Shown: in pieces, positions 29,101-36,600 of the stretch
Numbering within the stretch: position 1 is the first letter of the stretch
Layout: each line of letters begins with the position of its first letter
Source: an uncultured Ectothiorhodospiraceae bacterium
Lineage (GTDB): Bacteria; Pseudomonadota; Gammaproteobacteria; S012-40
NCBI GenBank assembly: GCA_945787715.1
Contig: CALZJE010000011.1
Location: forward strand, 1 to 58,915
Length of the DNA stretch: 58,915 nt
Direction of reading: 5' to 3'
Notes under the pieces: model-generated
Database searches by the model: none
Seen by the model: only the letters and a program-made list of their open reading frames with translations
Told to the model about the DNA's origin: nothing
Position numbers and translations under genes: made by a program

Positions 29101-29680
29101 CTCTGTGGGAGAATGGGTCTTACAGTCCAGTTGCGAGAGATTACATCATTGGCAAACGATTACTGATTCATCATTTCGATTGTCTGTTAATTTATCCTCA
29201 CGGCAATTTAAGGGTAGAAACCTGGAGGACTTACTGACATCTGTGATTAAGGAGCGAAATATCCCAATGGGATCGCTTGAAATTGAAATTACAGAGAGCT
29301 TATTGATGGATTATGAAAAAACTACTCACGAAATGTTAAATCGATTTAGTGAAATGGGATTGCGCCTGTCAATCGATGATTTTGGTACCGGGTATTCTTC
29401 CCTCAGTTATTTAAAACGTTTCCCAATTAATACATTAAAAATTGATCGATCATTTATAAATGATATCTGCACCGATCCAGACGATGCTGCAATCGTCACT
29501 GCTATTATTGCCATGGCGAAGAGTTTAAACCTCGATATCGTTGCTGAAGGTGTAGAAACTCAAGCGCAAATGGATTTTCTTGAGAAGAAATCTTGTAATT
29601 TAGCGCAGGGTTTTTATTTTAGCGAAGCAGTACCGGAAGCCGATTTTGTAAAACTATTATCAGAAGAGTTGGTAGTTTAA
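26144..29680 (+). CDS. Cytoplasmic c-di-GMP enzyme (GAF-PAS-GAF-PAS-PAS-GGDEF-EAL)
   Basis: 1178 aa, no signal peptide or membrane helix. Order: GAF (about 25-185), PAS (190-310), a second GAF similar to the first (320-485; both contain FxCDRAWxLYPCDP), PAS (498-615), PAS (625-745), GGDEF (750-920) and EAL (925-1175). The cyclase motif is intact (RFGGDEF, GGDEF at 829-833). The phosphodiesterase motif is intact (E957-A958-L959 in EALLRW) with IDDFGTGYSS and AEGVETQ, so both synthesis and hydrolysis of c-di-GMP are possible. ATG 26144 is preferred over the upstream TTG (26138) because GGAG lies 9 nt before it. The two GAF domains look like an internal duplication. It lies 237 bp upstream of the TpsB gene. 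Confidence 0.94.
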   Translation: MNVEDICLNSDVKFTDSNFVSVMQKLNAISFEASNIDELLNNAIQEVLEFFQCDRAWLLYPCDPTSDSFEIRTEKTRPEWPGASSFNRPIAMSDQYRHITAETLKQNRPLVWDLRENPTVQESLESYSIKTQITMALFTRVGKPWMIGLHYCADHHRFSDREIELFSVIGRRIAESLSTSLAIIDLYNNEERYRLLIETMAQGVICQNKKGEILEINPAAEKILGMAERAFNHLPVAGYWGAPIDQNGCCIPPNEHPALAALIKNEAVQNQLMGVYHSTNKCYHWIVVNAVPQHQRENETPQVVVTFSDITSLKKADEALKAHLYFLDAMERINRVTISDDPMDVILNRLLDEILDIFHCDRAWFLYPCDPNATSWQIRLQKNKSQWQEMDLGVNREMTNDSKRLLENALNSDKPICMNIAGDSEFPNQSSTKKYNIKSQMYFPIRPKTDRPWMLGLHHCEFPHFFGEEEVKLFEEITRRISDSLSTLISMQSLRESEERFRTMIEHAPEAIFVLDVDKNRLIDANENVTLLFQSSQTILFGSEFTSLSPAIQLDGSPSLELMSKKIISALNGEAPVFEWMFINGEGEKVHCEVRLIRLPAQGRNLVRASVTDITLRQHEKARMHMLSSALQQTADSILITDTSGSIEYVNAAFEVTTGYSYEEARQQKYGFLRTNESEDNAFRKIWDTISKGDIFSDVLINKRKDGTLYYEEKTVTPLKNNNNEVTHFISSGRDITERMESQERLQFLAHHDVLTELPNRLMLLERLNRAIKRAEREDNTLAVLFLDLDRFKIINDTLGHEVGDQYLQKIARRLVINLRATDTVARFGGDEFVILLESVHHEDEIIHITNKLLIELSSSLTINDHELITSGSIGISIYPKDAQDPHTLLKYADTAMYKAKEQGRNTFEFYSIEMSSRAFERLSLETQLRYALKRNEFEIYYQPQISIESKKIVGAEALLRWNSPGEKTVSPDVFIPMLEEIGLISSVGEWVLQSSCERLHHWQTITDSSFRLSVNLSSRQFKGRNLEDLLTSVIKERNIPMGSLEIEITESLLMDYEKTTHEMLNRFSEMGLRLSIDDFGTGYSSLSYLKRFPINTLKIDRSFINDICTDPDDAAIVTAIIAMAKSLNLDIVAEGVETQAQMDFLEKKSCNLAQGFYFSEAVPEADFVKLLSEELVV

Positions 29681-29917
29681 ATTATCTCATGTAAATTAAT
29701 TAGTTTCTAAATTGTACCGTTTGCGTTCTAGTAATCGCTTATCGACGAATAATTATCCATAAATCTTATTTTTCCTTCATAAATCTATTCTTATAGTTTG
29801 TTATTCGTACAATTCTTCATCTATCTTGATAAAATCATTCAGGTTTTAAGTATTCAGTCGACTTATTAACAAACCCAAGTTGTTATTTTGAAATGGAGTT
29901 CGTTTTTAAAATCGATT

Positions 29918-31915
29918 ATGGAAAATCAATATAAACAAATTTCTCGATTACATTGTGTAAATTGTTACCAATATCAATGTGTTGTGTTCAAACCATGTAG
30001 GTTTAAAGCTTATTTTATATTTACAGTTTTGCTTTTTACTTTATTTTGTTTAAATAGTGAAATTGTTGCAGAAGAGCCGGTGAACGTTACTGATAATTTG
30101 CTAGTGACCACGGAACTGGAACCGATACTAGAATTGGAAGTGAAAACAGAGCTGGAACCGAAGGCAGAGCTGGAACCGAAGGCAGAGCTGGAACCGAAGG
30201 CAGAGCTGGAACCGAAGGCAGAGCTGGAACCGAAGGCAGAGCTGGAACCAAAGGCAGAGCTGGAACCAAAGGCAGAGCTGGAACCAAAGGCAGAGCTGGA
30301 ACCGAAGGCAGAACTCGAATCGATACCAGAATCAGATCAACCAGAATTTCGTATCAAAGTTAAACATTTTACTGTGGCAGGCATCTCCGACAATCTTCAT
30401 CCAGAAATTAATCAAGAAGAGATAGAACGGTATCTAAATAAAGCTAGAATAAAGAATCCACAAGGGTTCACATTAGACGAGTTAAGTCGTTTAGCAAAAT
30501 CAATAACTCGTATCTTCCGTCAAGCAGGTTTTATTCTTACCCAAGTTATTTTACCCGAACAGGATATCAACCAAGGCATCATTGTTTTTCAAGTCCTGGA
30601 AGGTTATCTGGAAAATGTTGTTGTGAATGGTAGTACTAACTATGAGCAAGCTGTGCTAACACGTCCATTTAACCAACTCATCGATCTACCGCTCAACAAT
30701 CAATCTTTGGAAGGAGCAATGTTACACTTAAATGATTTTTCTGGATTAACAATAGCCGGTGTCTTACGACCCGGAAGTAATCAAGGTACTACAGAGTTGG
30801 TATTGGATATTAAAGAAGAAAAGAAAATAGATGCTTCGATATTATTTGATAACTATGGAACAGACTTTACAGGAAAACACCGAGTCTGGTTCGGATTTAA
30901 TTATCATAATCCAAGTGGTGTCGGTGACAGGCTTGGGATTAATGTTGTAAGAACAGAAGGGCCTGATAGTACTGTTTATGGCTCATTGAGTTATGAATAT
31001 CCATTTTATATTTCAAGGTCAGCATTCAAAGGTGGTTATTTAGCTGGCGTAGAATATAGCCGCAATAGTTTTCAACTTGGGCAACAACTTGAAGAACTAG
31101 AAATTAAAGGAATCTCCGATGCTGCAAATATCTTTTTGCAAAAAAGTTTAACAAGAGCGAGAAGTGAAAGCATATTTGCGCGTATCGGCTTTACTCGTAA
31201 AGACAGTTCAACCGAGCAACTTTCTAATAACATAGCAAAAGATACACTTTCTGTTCTTTCTTTAAATGTAAGTTCAGATAATTTGTTGCTAACAGAAGCG
31301 ATGAGTTATCAATTTTCACTAGGATTACATCGAGGCTTCGGCGGCTTATTCGGAGCAACGAGTAAAAATGGAAGCAAAAACTCAAGTCGAATTGGCGGTA
31401 GTGGTGAATTAGCTGGTGGAACATTTAATAAAATGTCGTTTAACTACACTCAGTTCCTAGCAATTAATCCCAATAACTCTTTTGTAATGCGGATAAATGG
31501 TCAAATATCAAAAGATCTATTAATCTCAATGGAACAGATGCCATTAGGTGGCCCAAATAGTGTTCGTGCGTATCCAACGTCAGAATATTTGTTTGATACC
31601 GCTGCGTTTTTAACAACAGAATGGAAGATTAATTTAAATTCATTTTATAGGGAGCAGTATCCGTCGCTTATGCAACCAACAGAAAAGCTCGAACTTGCAT
31701 TATTTTTAGATCTTGCTGCGGGTTATTTAAACGATCCTCTTGTTAATGAAGTTAAATCAACAAACCTTAAAGGCTTTGGTCTTGGCTTGTTACTGCAAAA
31801 TAAAACCAAAAATGTGTTAACTAGCCGAATTGATATTGCTAGACCAATTGGTAATATACGTGCTTCAAACGATCAATCCTTTCAAATTCATTTCAATATG
31901 GCATATCAGTTTTAG
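29918..31915 (+). CDS. TpsB outer-membrane transporter of a two-partner secretion system (ShlB/FhaC family)
   Basis: 665 aa from ATG 29918; an upstream TTG at 29888 would add 10 residues. It secretes a large TpsA partner across the outer membrane. A long N-terminal tail precedes the signal peptide core (YFIFTVLLFTLFCLNS), with cleavage around VAEEP. Then comes a Glu/Lys-rich linker of nine ELEPKA repeats (residues 78-131). The POTRA region begins near residue 143 (FRIKVKHFTVAGI; FRQAGFILTQVILPEQDI). The C-terminal 16-strand barrel contains GGPNSVRAYP and ends in MAYQF with a terminal Phe, the outer-membrane insertion signal. VRAYP corresponds to the VRGY/F motif of the FhaC lid. The only TpsA in the window is 11 kb downstream on the same strand and is the likely but unproven partner. 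Confidence 0.93.
   Translation: MENQYKQISRLHCVNCYQYQCVVFKPCRFKAYFIFTVLLFTLFCLNSEIVAEEPVNVTDNLLVTTELEPILELEVKTELEPKAELEPKAELEPKAELEPKAELEPKAELEPKAELEPKAELEPKAELEPKAELESIPESDQPEFRIKVKHFTVAGISDNLHPEINQEEIERYLNKARIKNPQGFTLDELSRLAKSITRIFRQAGFILTQVILPEQDINQGIIVFQVLEGYLENVVVNGSTNYEQAVLTRPFNQLIDLPLNNQSLEGAMLHLNDFSGLTIAGVLRPGSNQGTTELVLDIKEEKKIDASILFDNYGTDFTGKHRVWFGFNYHNPSGVGDRLGINVVRTEGPDSTVYGSLSYEYPFYISRSAFKGGYLAGVEYSRNSFQLGQQLEELEIKGISDAANIFLQKSLTRARSESIFARIGFTRKDSSTEQLSNNIAKDTLSVLSLNVSSDNLLLTEAMSYQFSLGLHRGFGGLFGATSKNGSKNSSRIGGSGELAGGTFNKMSFNYTQFLAINPNNSFVMRINGQISKDLLISMEQMPLGGPNSVRAYPTSEYLFDTAAFLTTEWKINLNSFYREQYPSLMQPTEKLELALFLDLAAGYLNDPLVNEVKSTNLKGFGLGLLLQNKTKNVLTSRIDIARPIGNIRASNDQSFQIHFNMAYQF
30149..30310 (+). 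repeat. Nine near-identical 18-bp tandem repeats inside tpsB
   Basis: Nine uninterrupted copies of GAGCTGGAACCRAAGGCA encode (ELEPKA)9. Copies differ only at one synonymous position (CCG or CCA). The unit is a multiple of three, so copy-number changes keep the frame and alter only the linker length between signal peptide and POTRA. Confidence 0.97.
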
Positions 31916-32072
31916 CAATAAAGACAGCCACATTTGTGCCTTCGAGCACGTTTTCCAATCGTTTGAGGTTATTCGCTAAAGCTAATCACTGAAAAGCATC
32001 GGAAAATGTGCATGAAATGGATTTACTGTAGTAGGCTTTCCATTTTTTGAAAACCTCCTAGCGGGAGATACC

Positions 32073-32819
32073 ATGAACAAAGTTATTTTAGTCACAGGTG
32101 GAAGTCGGGGCATTGGTGCCGCCACAGCAAAATTGGTAAGTCAAAAAGGTTACGCAGTCTGCATTAGCTACAATAACGATAAACTCTCAGCTGAGAGGCT
32201 CAGAAATGAAATTATTACAAGCGGTGGGATTGCATTATCTGTTCAAGCAGATGTTGGAATAGAAAATGATGTTATTCGTCTTTTTCAAACAGTCAAAAAC
32301 GAATTTGGTTGTATCTCAGGCTTTGTAAATAATGCCGGCATCATAACACCTCAATCTCAGTTGGTTGATATGGACATCGAGCGGCTGAAAAAAATATTTA
32401 ACATTAATATTATTGGTAGCTTTATTTGTGCGCGAGAAGCAGTAAAACACATGTCAACTGATTCTGGAGGTGAAGGTGGTTCGATTGTGAATCTATCATC
32501 GGCTGCCGCAAGAATCGGATCTCCTAACGAATTCATTGACTATGCAGCGTCAAAGGGTGCCATAGATACCATGACGTTAGGATTGGCAAAAGAGGTTGCC
32601 GAGCAGGGGATACGCGTTAATGCTGTCCGACCAGGCTTGATTAGCACAGAATTGCATGCAGATACTGGTGATGCTAATCGTCCGGAAAAATTAAAACAGT
32701 ATGTACCCATGAAAAGAGCTGGCACTGCGGAGGAGGTAGCAAATATGATTGTATGGCTTCTTTCAGATGAAGCTTCATATGTAACAGGTTCGTTATTCGA
32801 TGTTACCGGCGGGCGCTAG
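32073..32819 (+). CDS. SDR family NAD(P)-dependent oxidoreductase
   Basis: 248 aa classical short-chain dehydrogenase, resembling E. coli YgfF and 3-oxoacyl-ACP reductases. Coenzyme motif TGGSRGIG at residues 8-15, NNAG in FGCISGFVNNAGI, catalytic Ser in NLSSAAA (about residue 143), Y157 and K161 in YAASK, and C-terminal ASYVTGSLFDVTGGR. The Ser/Tyr/Lys triad is intact, so it should be active; the substrate cannot be told from sequence. GGGAG lies ahead of the ATG. It stands alone between tpsB and a gene-free stretch. Confidence 0.9.
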   Translation: MNKVILVTGGSRGIGAATAKLVSQKGYAVCISYNNDKLSAERLRNEIITSGGIALSVQADVGIENDVIRLFQTVKNEFGCISGFVNNAGIITPQSQLVDMDIERLKKIFNINIIGSFICAREAVKHMSTDSGGEGGSIVNLSSAAARIGSPNEFIDYAASKGAIDTMTLGLAKEVAEQGIRVNAVRPGLISTELHADTGDANRPEKLKQYVPMKRAGTAEEVANMIVWLLSDEASYVTGSLFDVTGGR

Positions 32820-32863
32820 TGGTGGTGTTTTATCGAGCTACAGCTATGTAGATGATTATTGCA

Positions 32864-32883
32864 GCCGGTTAAAAAATACCGGC
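32864..32883 (+). terminator. Hairpin after SDR gene, possible weak terminator
   Basis: GCCGGT (32864-32869) pairs with ACCGGC (32878-32883) across an 8-nt A-rich loop, 45 bp after the stop. No T tract follows, so intrinsic termination is doubtful. Confidence 0.3.
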
Positions 32884-33042
32884 AATTGTGATGATGATAA
32901 GTCGACAATCGCTACTAAAATTCATCAACTATTGAACAAACTATTTCAAAAAAACTCACACAAATAGTTTGCATTTCCTATAAATATAATTAATGACATA
33001 TAAACGTTGTCTTAAAATAGGGGATTCATAGGTTCTTTTTGG

Positions 33043-33077
33043 TTATCCACAAAATCTGTGGATAACTCTGTGGATTA
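33043..33077. promoter_or_regulatory. Cluster of three DnaA boxes
   Basis: TTATCCACA at 33043-33051 is a perfect DnaA box. TGTGGATAA at 33057-33065 is its exact inverse. TGTGGATTA at 33069-33077 is a third with one mismatch. All three lie within 35 bp. No dnaA, dnaN, mnmG or rpmH gene is near, so this is unlikely to be oriC. A DnaA-titration site (datA-like) or a DnaA-regulated promoter for the downstream small membrane protein gene is possible. Confidence 0.7.
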
Positions 33078-33393
33078 AGTCTGAGTATCTGCTTCTAGCG
33101 CGCATTATTGCTGGCTTGCAGTTAAATTGGTTGAAAAATGTCATGCATTTAAGTCTTTGTATTATAAGTAAATTATCTAAGTTGTTAATATCTATATAGG
33201 TGTCGGCTAGTTAAAGCAATGCTTACATCCAATTTTGAGTAATTGTGAATAAATTTCACATTAAATGATTTAATCTGCTGAATATTTCTTAGAAATCAAG
33301 TGTTTTTAAATCTTTAATTGAAATTACTTATCATGTTTTGATCAGTTGGTTTATGTAGGATAAAATAATTAGAAAATTATTAAGGAATTAGTA

Positions 33394-33687
33394 ATGCGCT
33401 ATGTTCTTCTTATTGTCGCCTACATGTTACTTTCTTTTATTGTGGGCCTAGGTTTTTTATATCCGAATAGACCTGTTTCAGTATTTGAATTTTTTCTTGT
33501 AGCGGCGATGGTAATTCCTGTCATTGCGCTATTTGATTACATTGGTCAAAAAGTAATCGAAAATGAAATGTTTGTGAGTTTACCGCAAGCAATACGCGTT
33601 GTTGTAGGGATTGTTGTATTGGGTGTGTTTTTAGTGACTGTCGATTTTTCAATTAGTATCCTTGGGCTTGAAGTTGAATCGTGGTAA
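33394..33687 (+). CDS. Small three-helix inner membrane protein
   Basis: 97 aa with three predicted membrane helices: about residues 3-22 (LLIVAYMLLSFIVGLGFLY), 30-48 (FEFFLVAAMVIPVIALF) and 68-90 (VVVGIVVLGVFLVTVDFSIS). AAGGA lies 8 nt before the ATG. No family recognised. It sits directly upstream of a thioesterase gene (35 bp gap, same strand), so the two may be co-transcribed, but a functional link is not evident. Confidence 0.72.
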   Translation: MRYVLLIVAYMLLSFIVGLGFLYPNRPVSVFEFFLVAAMVIPVIALFDYIGQKVIENEMFVSLPQAIRVVVGIVVLGVFLVTVDFSISILGLEVESW

Positions 33688-33722
33688 TTTAGTTTCCCAT
33701 TATGTTCAAAAAGGAATGAAAG

Positions 33723-34115
33723 GTGGATTACGGATATAAACTCGCTTTAAAAGTTAGAGATTATGAATGCGACATTCAAGGGATTGTGAATAACAGTGTT
33801 TACCAAAATTACTTGGAACATACTCGTCACGAATTTTTGTTGGAATCAGGTATTAATTTTACTGAACTCGCGAATTCCGGGATTAATCTCGTCGTTGTAA
33901 GAGCAGAACTAGACTATAAATTTCCTTTAAAAAGCGGCGATGAATTTTGGGTTGGATTAAATTTACAGCGTTCGTCTAAAGTTCGATTCGAATTTTCACA
34001 AGATATCTATCGTTCACATGATGAAAAACTAATTCTTAATGGGAAGATAATTGGAACATCATTAAACGAAAGAGGAAGACCTTTTATTCCGGAGGCCTTG
34101 GAAAAAATGTTTTAA
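33723..34115 (+). CDS. Acyl-CoA thioesterase, hotdog fold (4HBT/YbgC type)
   Basis: 130 aa single hotdog domain. The family signature is clear: D17, G20, V22, N24, Y27, Y30, E32 and R35 in the stretch that ends NSVYQNYLEHTRHEFL, with D17 as the probable catalytic residue. Two beta-strand segments follow (VVVRAELDYKFPLKSGDEFW; VRFEFSQDIY). It hydrolyses acyl-CoA or related thioesters; the acyl chain preference is unknown. The start is GTG at 33723, with AAGGA 7 nt upstream; no ATG lies near in frame. The gene is followed by the second copy of the 180-bp element. Confidence 0.88.
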   Translation: MDYGYKLALKVRDYECDIQGIVNNSVYQNYLEHTRHEFLLESGINFTELANSGINLVVVRAELDYKFPLKSGDEFWVGLNLQRSSKVRFEFSQDIYRSHDEKLILNGKIIGTSLNERGRPFIPEALEKMF

Positions 34116-34174
34116 CTCGGTTGATATTTGTGATGTAAAAACATCAAGTGAAACAAAGTAAATCTTGATTTCCA

Positions 34175-34354
34175 GTAACTACTCAGCATATTTTAAATTT
34201 AAAACTTAGAATTGAGCGTTTGGTGCTATATCTGTTGTAGAAACCGTTGTCCACATGGATGCGGACTTCGAGCACCCATGGATGGGTTCACAGCGTGTTT
34301 TAAAGACATATATAGTACCAAATGCGATTTGTGCATAATACGCTGAGTAGTTAC
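34175..34354. mobile_element. 180-bp miniature inverted-repeat element, copy 2
   Basis: Bounded by perfect-looking ends GTAACTACTCAGCATA (34175-34190) and its inverse TACGCTGAGTAGTTAC (34339-34354; one mismatch). It is colinear with copy 1 at 12351-12530, the CATGGATG core beginning 79 nt in from the left end in both. The core CATGGATGCGGAC and the hairpin CCCATGGATGGGTTCACAGCG are conserved. The long internal arms are paired less perfectly here than in copy 1. It lies between the convergent thioesterase and EamA genes. Confidence 0.85.
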
Positions 34355-34414
34355 GATTTTCAAATCTATAAGCTTTCACCAGTTGAAACAAATGGCAATG
34401 GCTAAGGTTAATGT

Positions 34415-35278
34415 CTATTCCAGAATAACACGCCGTCGTGTTTCAAAATATGCAGCTGTAACAATGAGCAACCCGCCTATTGCTTCTTCTAACGAAGCGC
34501 GTTCACCACCGATCCACATTGCAGAAACCACAGCGGTCACCAATTCCATGATGATGAGTATTGATGATTGACCTACCTCCAACCGTGTTACAGCCCATTG
34601 CGTACATAATGTTGCTAATAAAATCCAGAAAAGGCCAAAGGCAATGACAGGGAGCCAGTTAGGCATGTTCATATCAGGAAAGGGTTGAACCTCAAAAACT
34701 AATAGTACGAAAGCAAGTATTGTAGATCCCAAAAACACAGCGCTCATCTTACTAGCAACTGGTAAATCGACAGATGCACGAAAAGCGACGTTATTCATCG
34801 CCAATGCAAAACCTGCAAGTAGCGCAAGAAAATCAATCCATGATGCAGAAGTTTTAAAAAAATTAAAACCATCCAATACCAAGAATGCCCCCGAAAGCGC
34901 TAATAAAACTGCCAGCGAACGTGTTCGATCTATCTTCTCATTCAAGAATAATTTTCCACCCAACACTCCCCAAGCAGGAAGAAGATAGAATAAAACCATC
35001 ACACGTATAACATCACCGTAAATCATCGCTGTGGCAAATGCGAGGTTTGCAATGCCTGAAGAAATGACTATTATCCAGATATATTTATGATTATTTCGCC
35101 AAATGGGAAACTGTTTTATAAGGACTGGAAGCAACAGCAATGCGACAATACCATTGGTCATTAACACCAGCGGAATAACATCCACTCCTTGTTGATGAAA
35201 ATATTTTAGCGGGATCCATGTAAGGCCCCATAACATAGAGCCAAACAACATGATAAAAACGGGAATGGAGGTGTTCAA
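34415..35278 (-). CDS. EamA/DMT-family membrane transporter
   Basis: 287 aa with about ten hydrophobic helices arranged as two EamA repeats (MLFGSMLWGLTWIPLKYFHQ at the N-terminus; LLATLCTQWAVTRLEVGQSS and IIMELVTAVVSAMWIGGE in the second). Drug/metabolite transporters of this type usually export amino acids, nucleobases or other metabolites; the substrate is unknown. The frame opens with TTG (35278), 5 nt after the TldE-like stop; an in-frame ATG nine codons later (35251) is an alternative start, leaving the first helix intact. The tight spacing suggests it is the last gene of a gloA-tldD-tldE-transporter operon. Confidence 0.88.
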   Translation of the reverse strand: MNTSIPVFIMLFGSMLWGLTWIPLKYFHQQGVDVIPLVLMTNGIVALLLLPVLIKQFPIWRNNHKYIWIIVISSGIANLAFATAMIYGDVIRVMVLFYLLPAWGVLGGKLFLNEKIDRTRSLAVLLALSGAFLVLDGFNFFKTSASWIDFLALLAGFALAMNNVAFRASVDLPVASKMSAVFLGSTILAFVLLVFEVQPFPDMNMPNWLPVIAFGLFWILLATLCTQWAVTRLEVGQSSILIIMELVTAVVSAMWIGGERASLEEAIGGLLIVTAAYFETRRRVILE

Positions 35279-35283
35279 CTGAT

Positions 35284-36600
35284 TTATAAGGTAAACGTAA
35301 AGTTATCAACTAAAGCACCAGGTAATTGTGCACTGGCTTCAGATCTTTTCTCATAGGTGCTGGAGTTGAGAATCTCTTCACGATCTTTGGTAAGGGCAAT
35401 AAGATTGTCTCCAAGAATGTGATAGATGCTTTCATCAAAACGCATGACACCAAGTGGAGCCACTGGTTTACCATTTTCTACCCATAAACAAGCGAATCGT
35501 GTCATACCTGTAATACGACAATTATTTCTATCAGAATAATTACAATACCAAAGGTTACTGATGTAAACACCTGTACCTAGCGTGCCCAGGATTTTGTTTT
35601 GTTGTAAAGAGCCAGCATTCATCACCAAGGATTGCGGATGCTCAATGCTACAGTTTACACTTTCCCCATATTCCATCGCACTTCGATGATTGTTGAGACA
35701 ATCTTTATAGTGTCCATTGTTGATTAGATTTATATCACTTGGCTTTATGAATCCTTGATGAGTGAATTCAGGGGTAAGCCCCGTTTTATGATTTTCTGTC
35801 AGTGATATTTTATCGCTAAGATTAACGCCGTCTTTTATCATTTTAATTAATGGCGTTTGAGCGGTACGATGGCTTTTTAGGCCGAATCCTCCCCAGTTAA
35901 GCAATTCGAATAATTCGTATAGAGCAGAAGGGGAAAGATATACTCGATATTTACCGGGTGATATTGTTTTAGCTGCTAATGATAAAAGTGGAAGTGTTTG
36001 TTGAGCAAAAGAGAATTTTTCTTGGAATACTTCAGTGTTCCACTGCTTACCGGCGTAGTTTTGCTTAATCGCTTTGTCGCTATTCTGATAAATGCTCCAG
36101 TCAAAATTAAAGCTATAGTCAGTATGCCAGTTGAATTGTCCTAGCGAATTGGCGAATCCTTGAGAAATTTCACCACTTGCCAAAATACCCACTAAATCTA
36201 GCCCCTTCGCATTTTCTATTATCTGTGCAATTGCTTCTTCTGTTGAAGGTAAACGATTTTCACCAAAAAAAGAACTATTGTTAATATTCGTTGCATAGTG
36301 AATAAAAGGATTCTCGGGTAGATAATTCAATTGGGATCGTAAGTTATTTAATAAAGATTGTGCCAGGGATAAATCATTTTCTAATTCCCCGGAAAGATTG
36401 AAGCTCGCACTGCATTGTCTTTTATGGTTAATCAAATCGAGCTTGAAATGCTGCTGATGAACAAACCCAGCCTGTCGAATGCGATTATGATTGAAGCGTG
36501 AAAAATCCGATTTTTCTTCTTCGTAGTTTATTAACAGCACCTCATCAGCTTGCAGTTGAGAGAACAGTTTAGTGCTCAAATCACGAAAGTAATTTTCCAT
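35284..36600 (-). CDS. TldE/PmbA-like protein (non-catalytic partner type)
   Basis: 438 aa member of the TldD/PmbA family, of the half that lacks the HExxxH zinc site. It shares the C-terminal family features (GTGVYISNLWYCNYSDRNN; TRFACLWVENGKPVAPLG). In E. coli TldD and TldE form a heterodimeric metalloprotease that trims peptides, including microcin B17 precursor and CcdA. It starts at ATG 36600, which shares one base with the tldD-like stop (TGATG), so translation is coupled; the frame also opens one codon earlier with TTG. The pair diverges from the classical E. coli proteins and looks like a separate subfamily. Confidence 0.85.
   Translation of the reverse strand: MENYFRDLSTKLFSQLQADEVLLINYEEEKSDFSRFNHNRIRQAGFVHQQHFKLDLINHKRQCSASFNLSGELENDLSLAQSLLNNLRSQLNYLPENPFIHYATNINNSSFFGENRLPSTEEAIAQIIENAKGLDLVGILASGEISQGFANSLGQFNWHTDYSFNFDWSIYQNSDKAIKQNYAGKQWNTEVFQEKFSFAQQTLPLLSLAAKTISPGKYRVYLSPSALYELFELLNWGGFGLKSHRTAQTPLIKMIKDGVNLSDKISLTENHKTGLTPEFTHQGFIKPSDINLINNGHYKDCLNNHRSAMEYGESVNCSIEHPQSLVMNAGSLQQNKILGTLGTGVYISNLWYCNYSDRNNCRITGMTRFACLWVENGKPVAPLGVMRFDESIYHILGDNLIALTKDREEILNSSTYEKRSEASAQLPGALVDNFTFTL

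Larger units (their letters stand above)
32820..33393. other. AT-rich intergenic region with DnaA boxes
   Basis: About 570 bp without a gene. It holds a hairpin after the SDR gene and a cluster of three DnaA boxes, flanked on both sides by very AT-rich DNA. No iterons or GATC cluster seen. Confidence 0.6.

Noticed and set aside
30149-30310. Tandem array considered as CRISPR
   Set aside because: Units are directly adjacent 18-mers without spacers and encode (ELEPKA)9 in frame with TpsB.
33043-33077. DnaA-box cluster considered as the chromosomal origin
   Set aside because: Only three boxes, and none of dnaA, dnaN, mnmG or rpmH is near.
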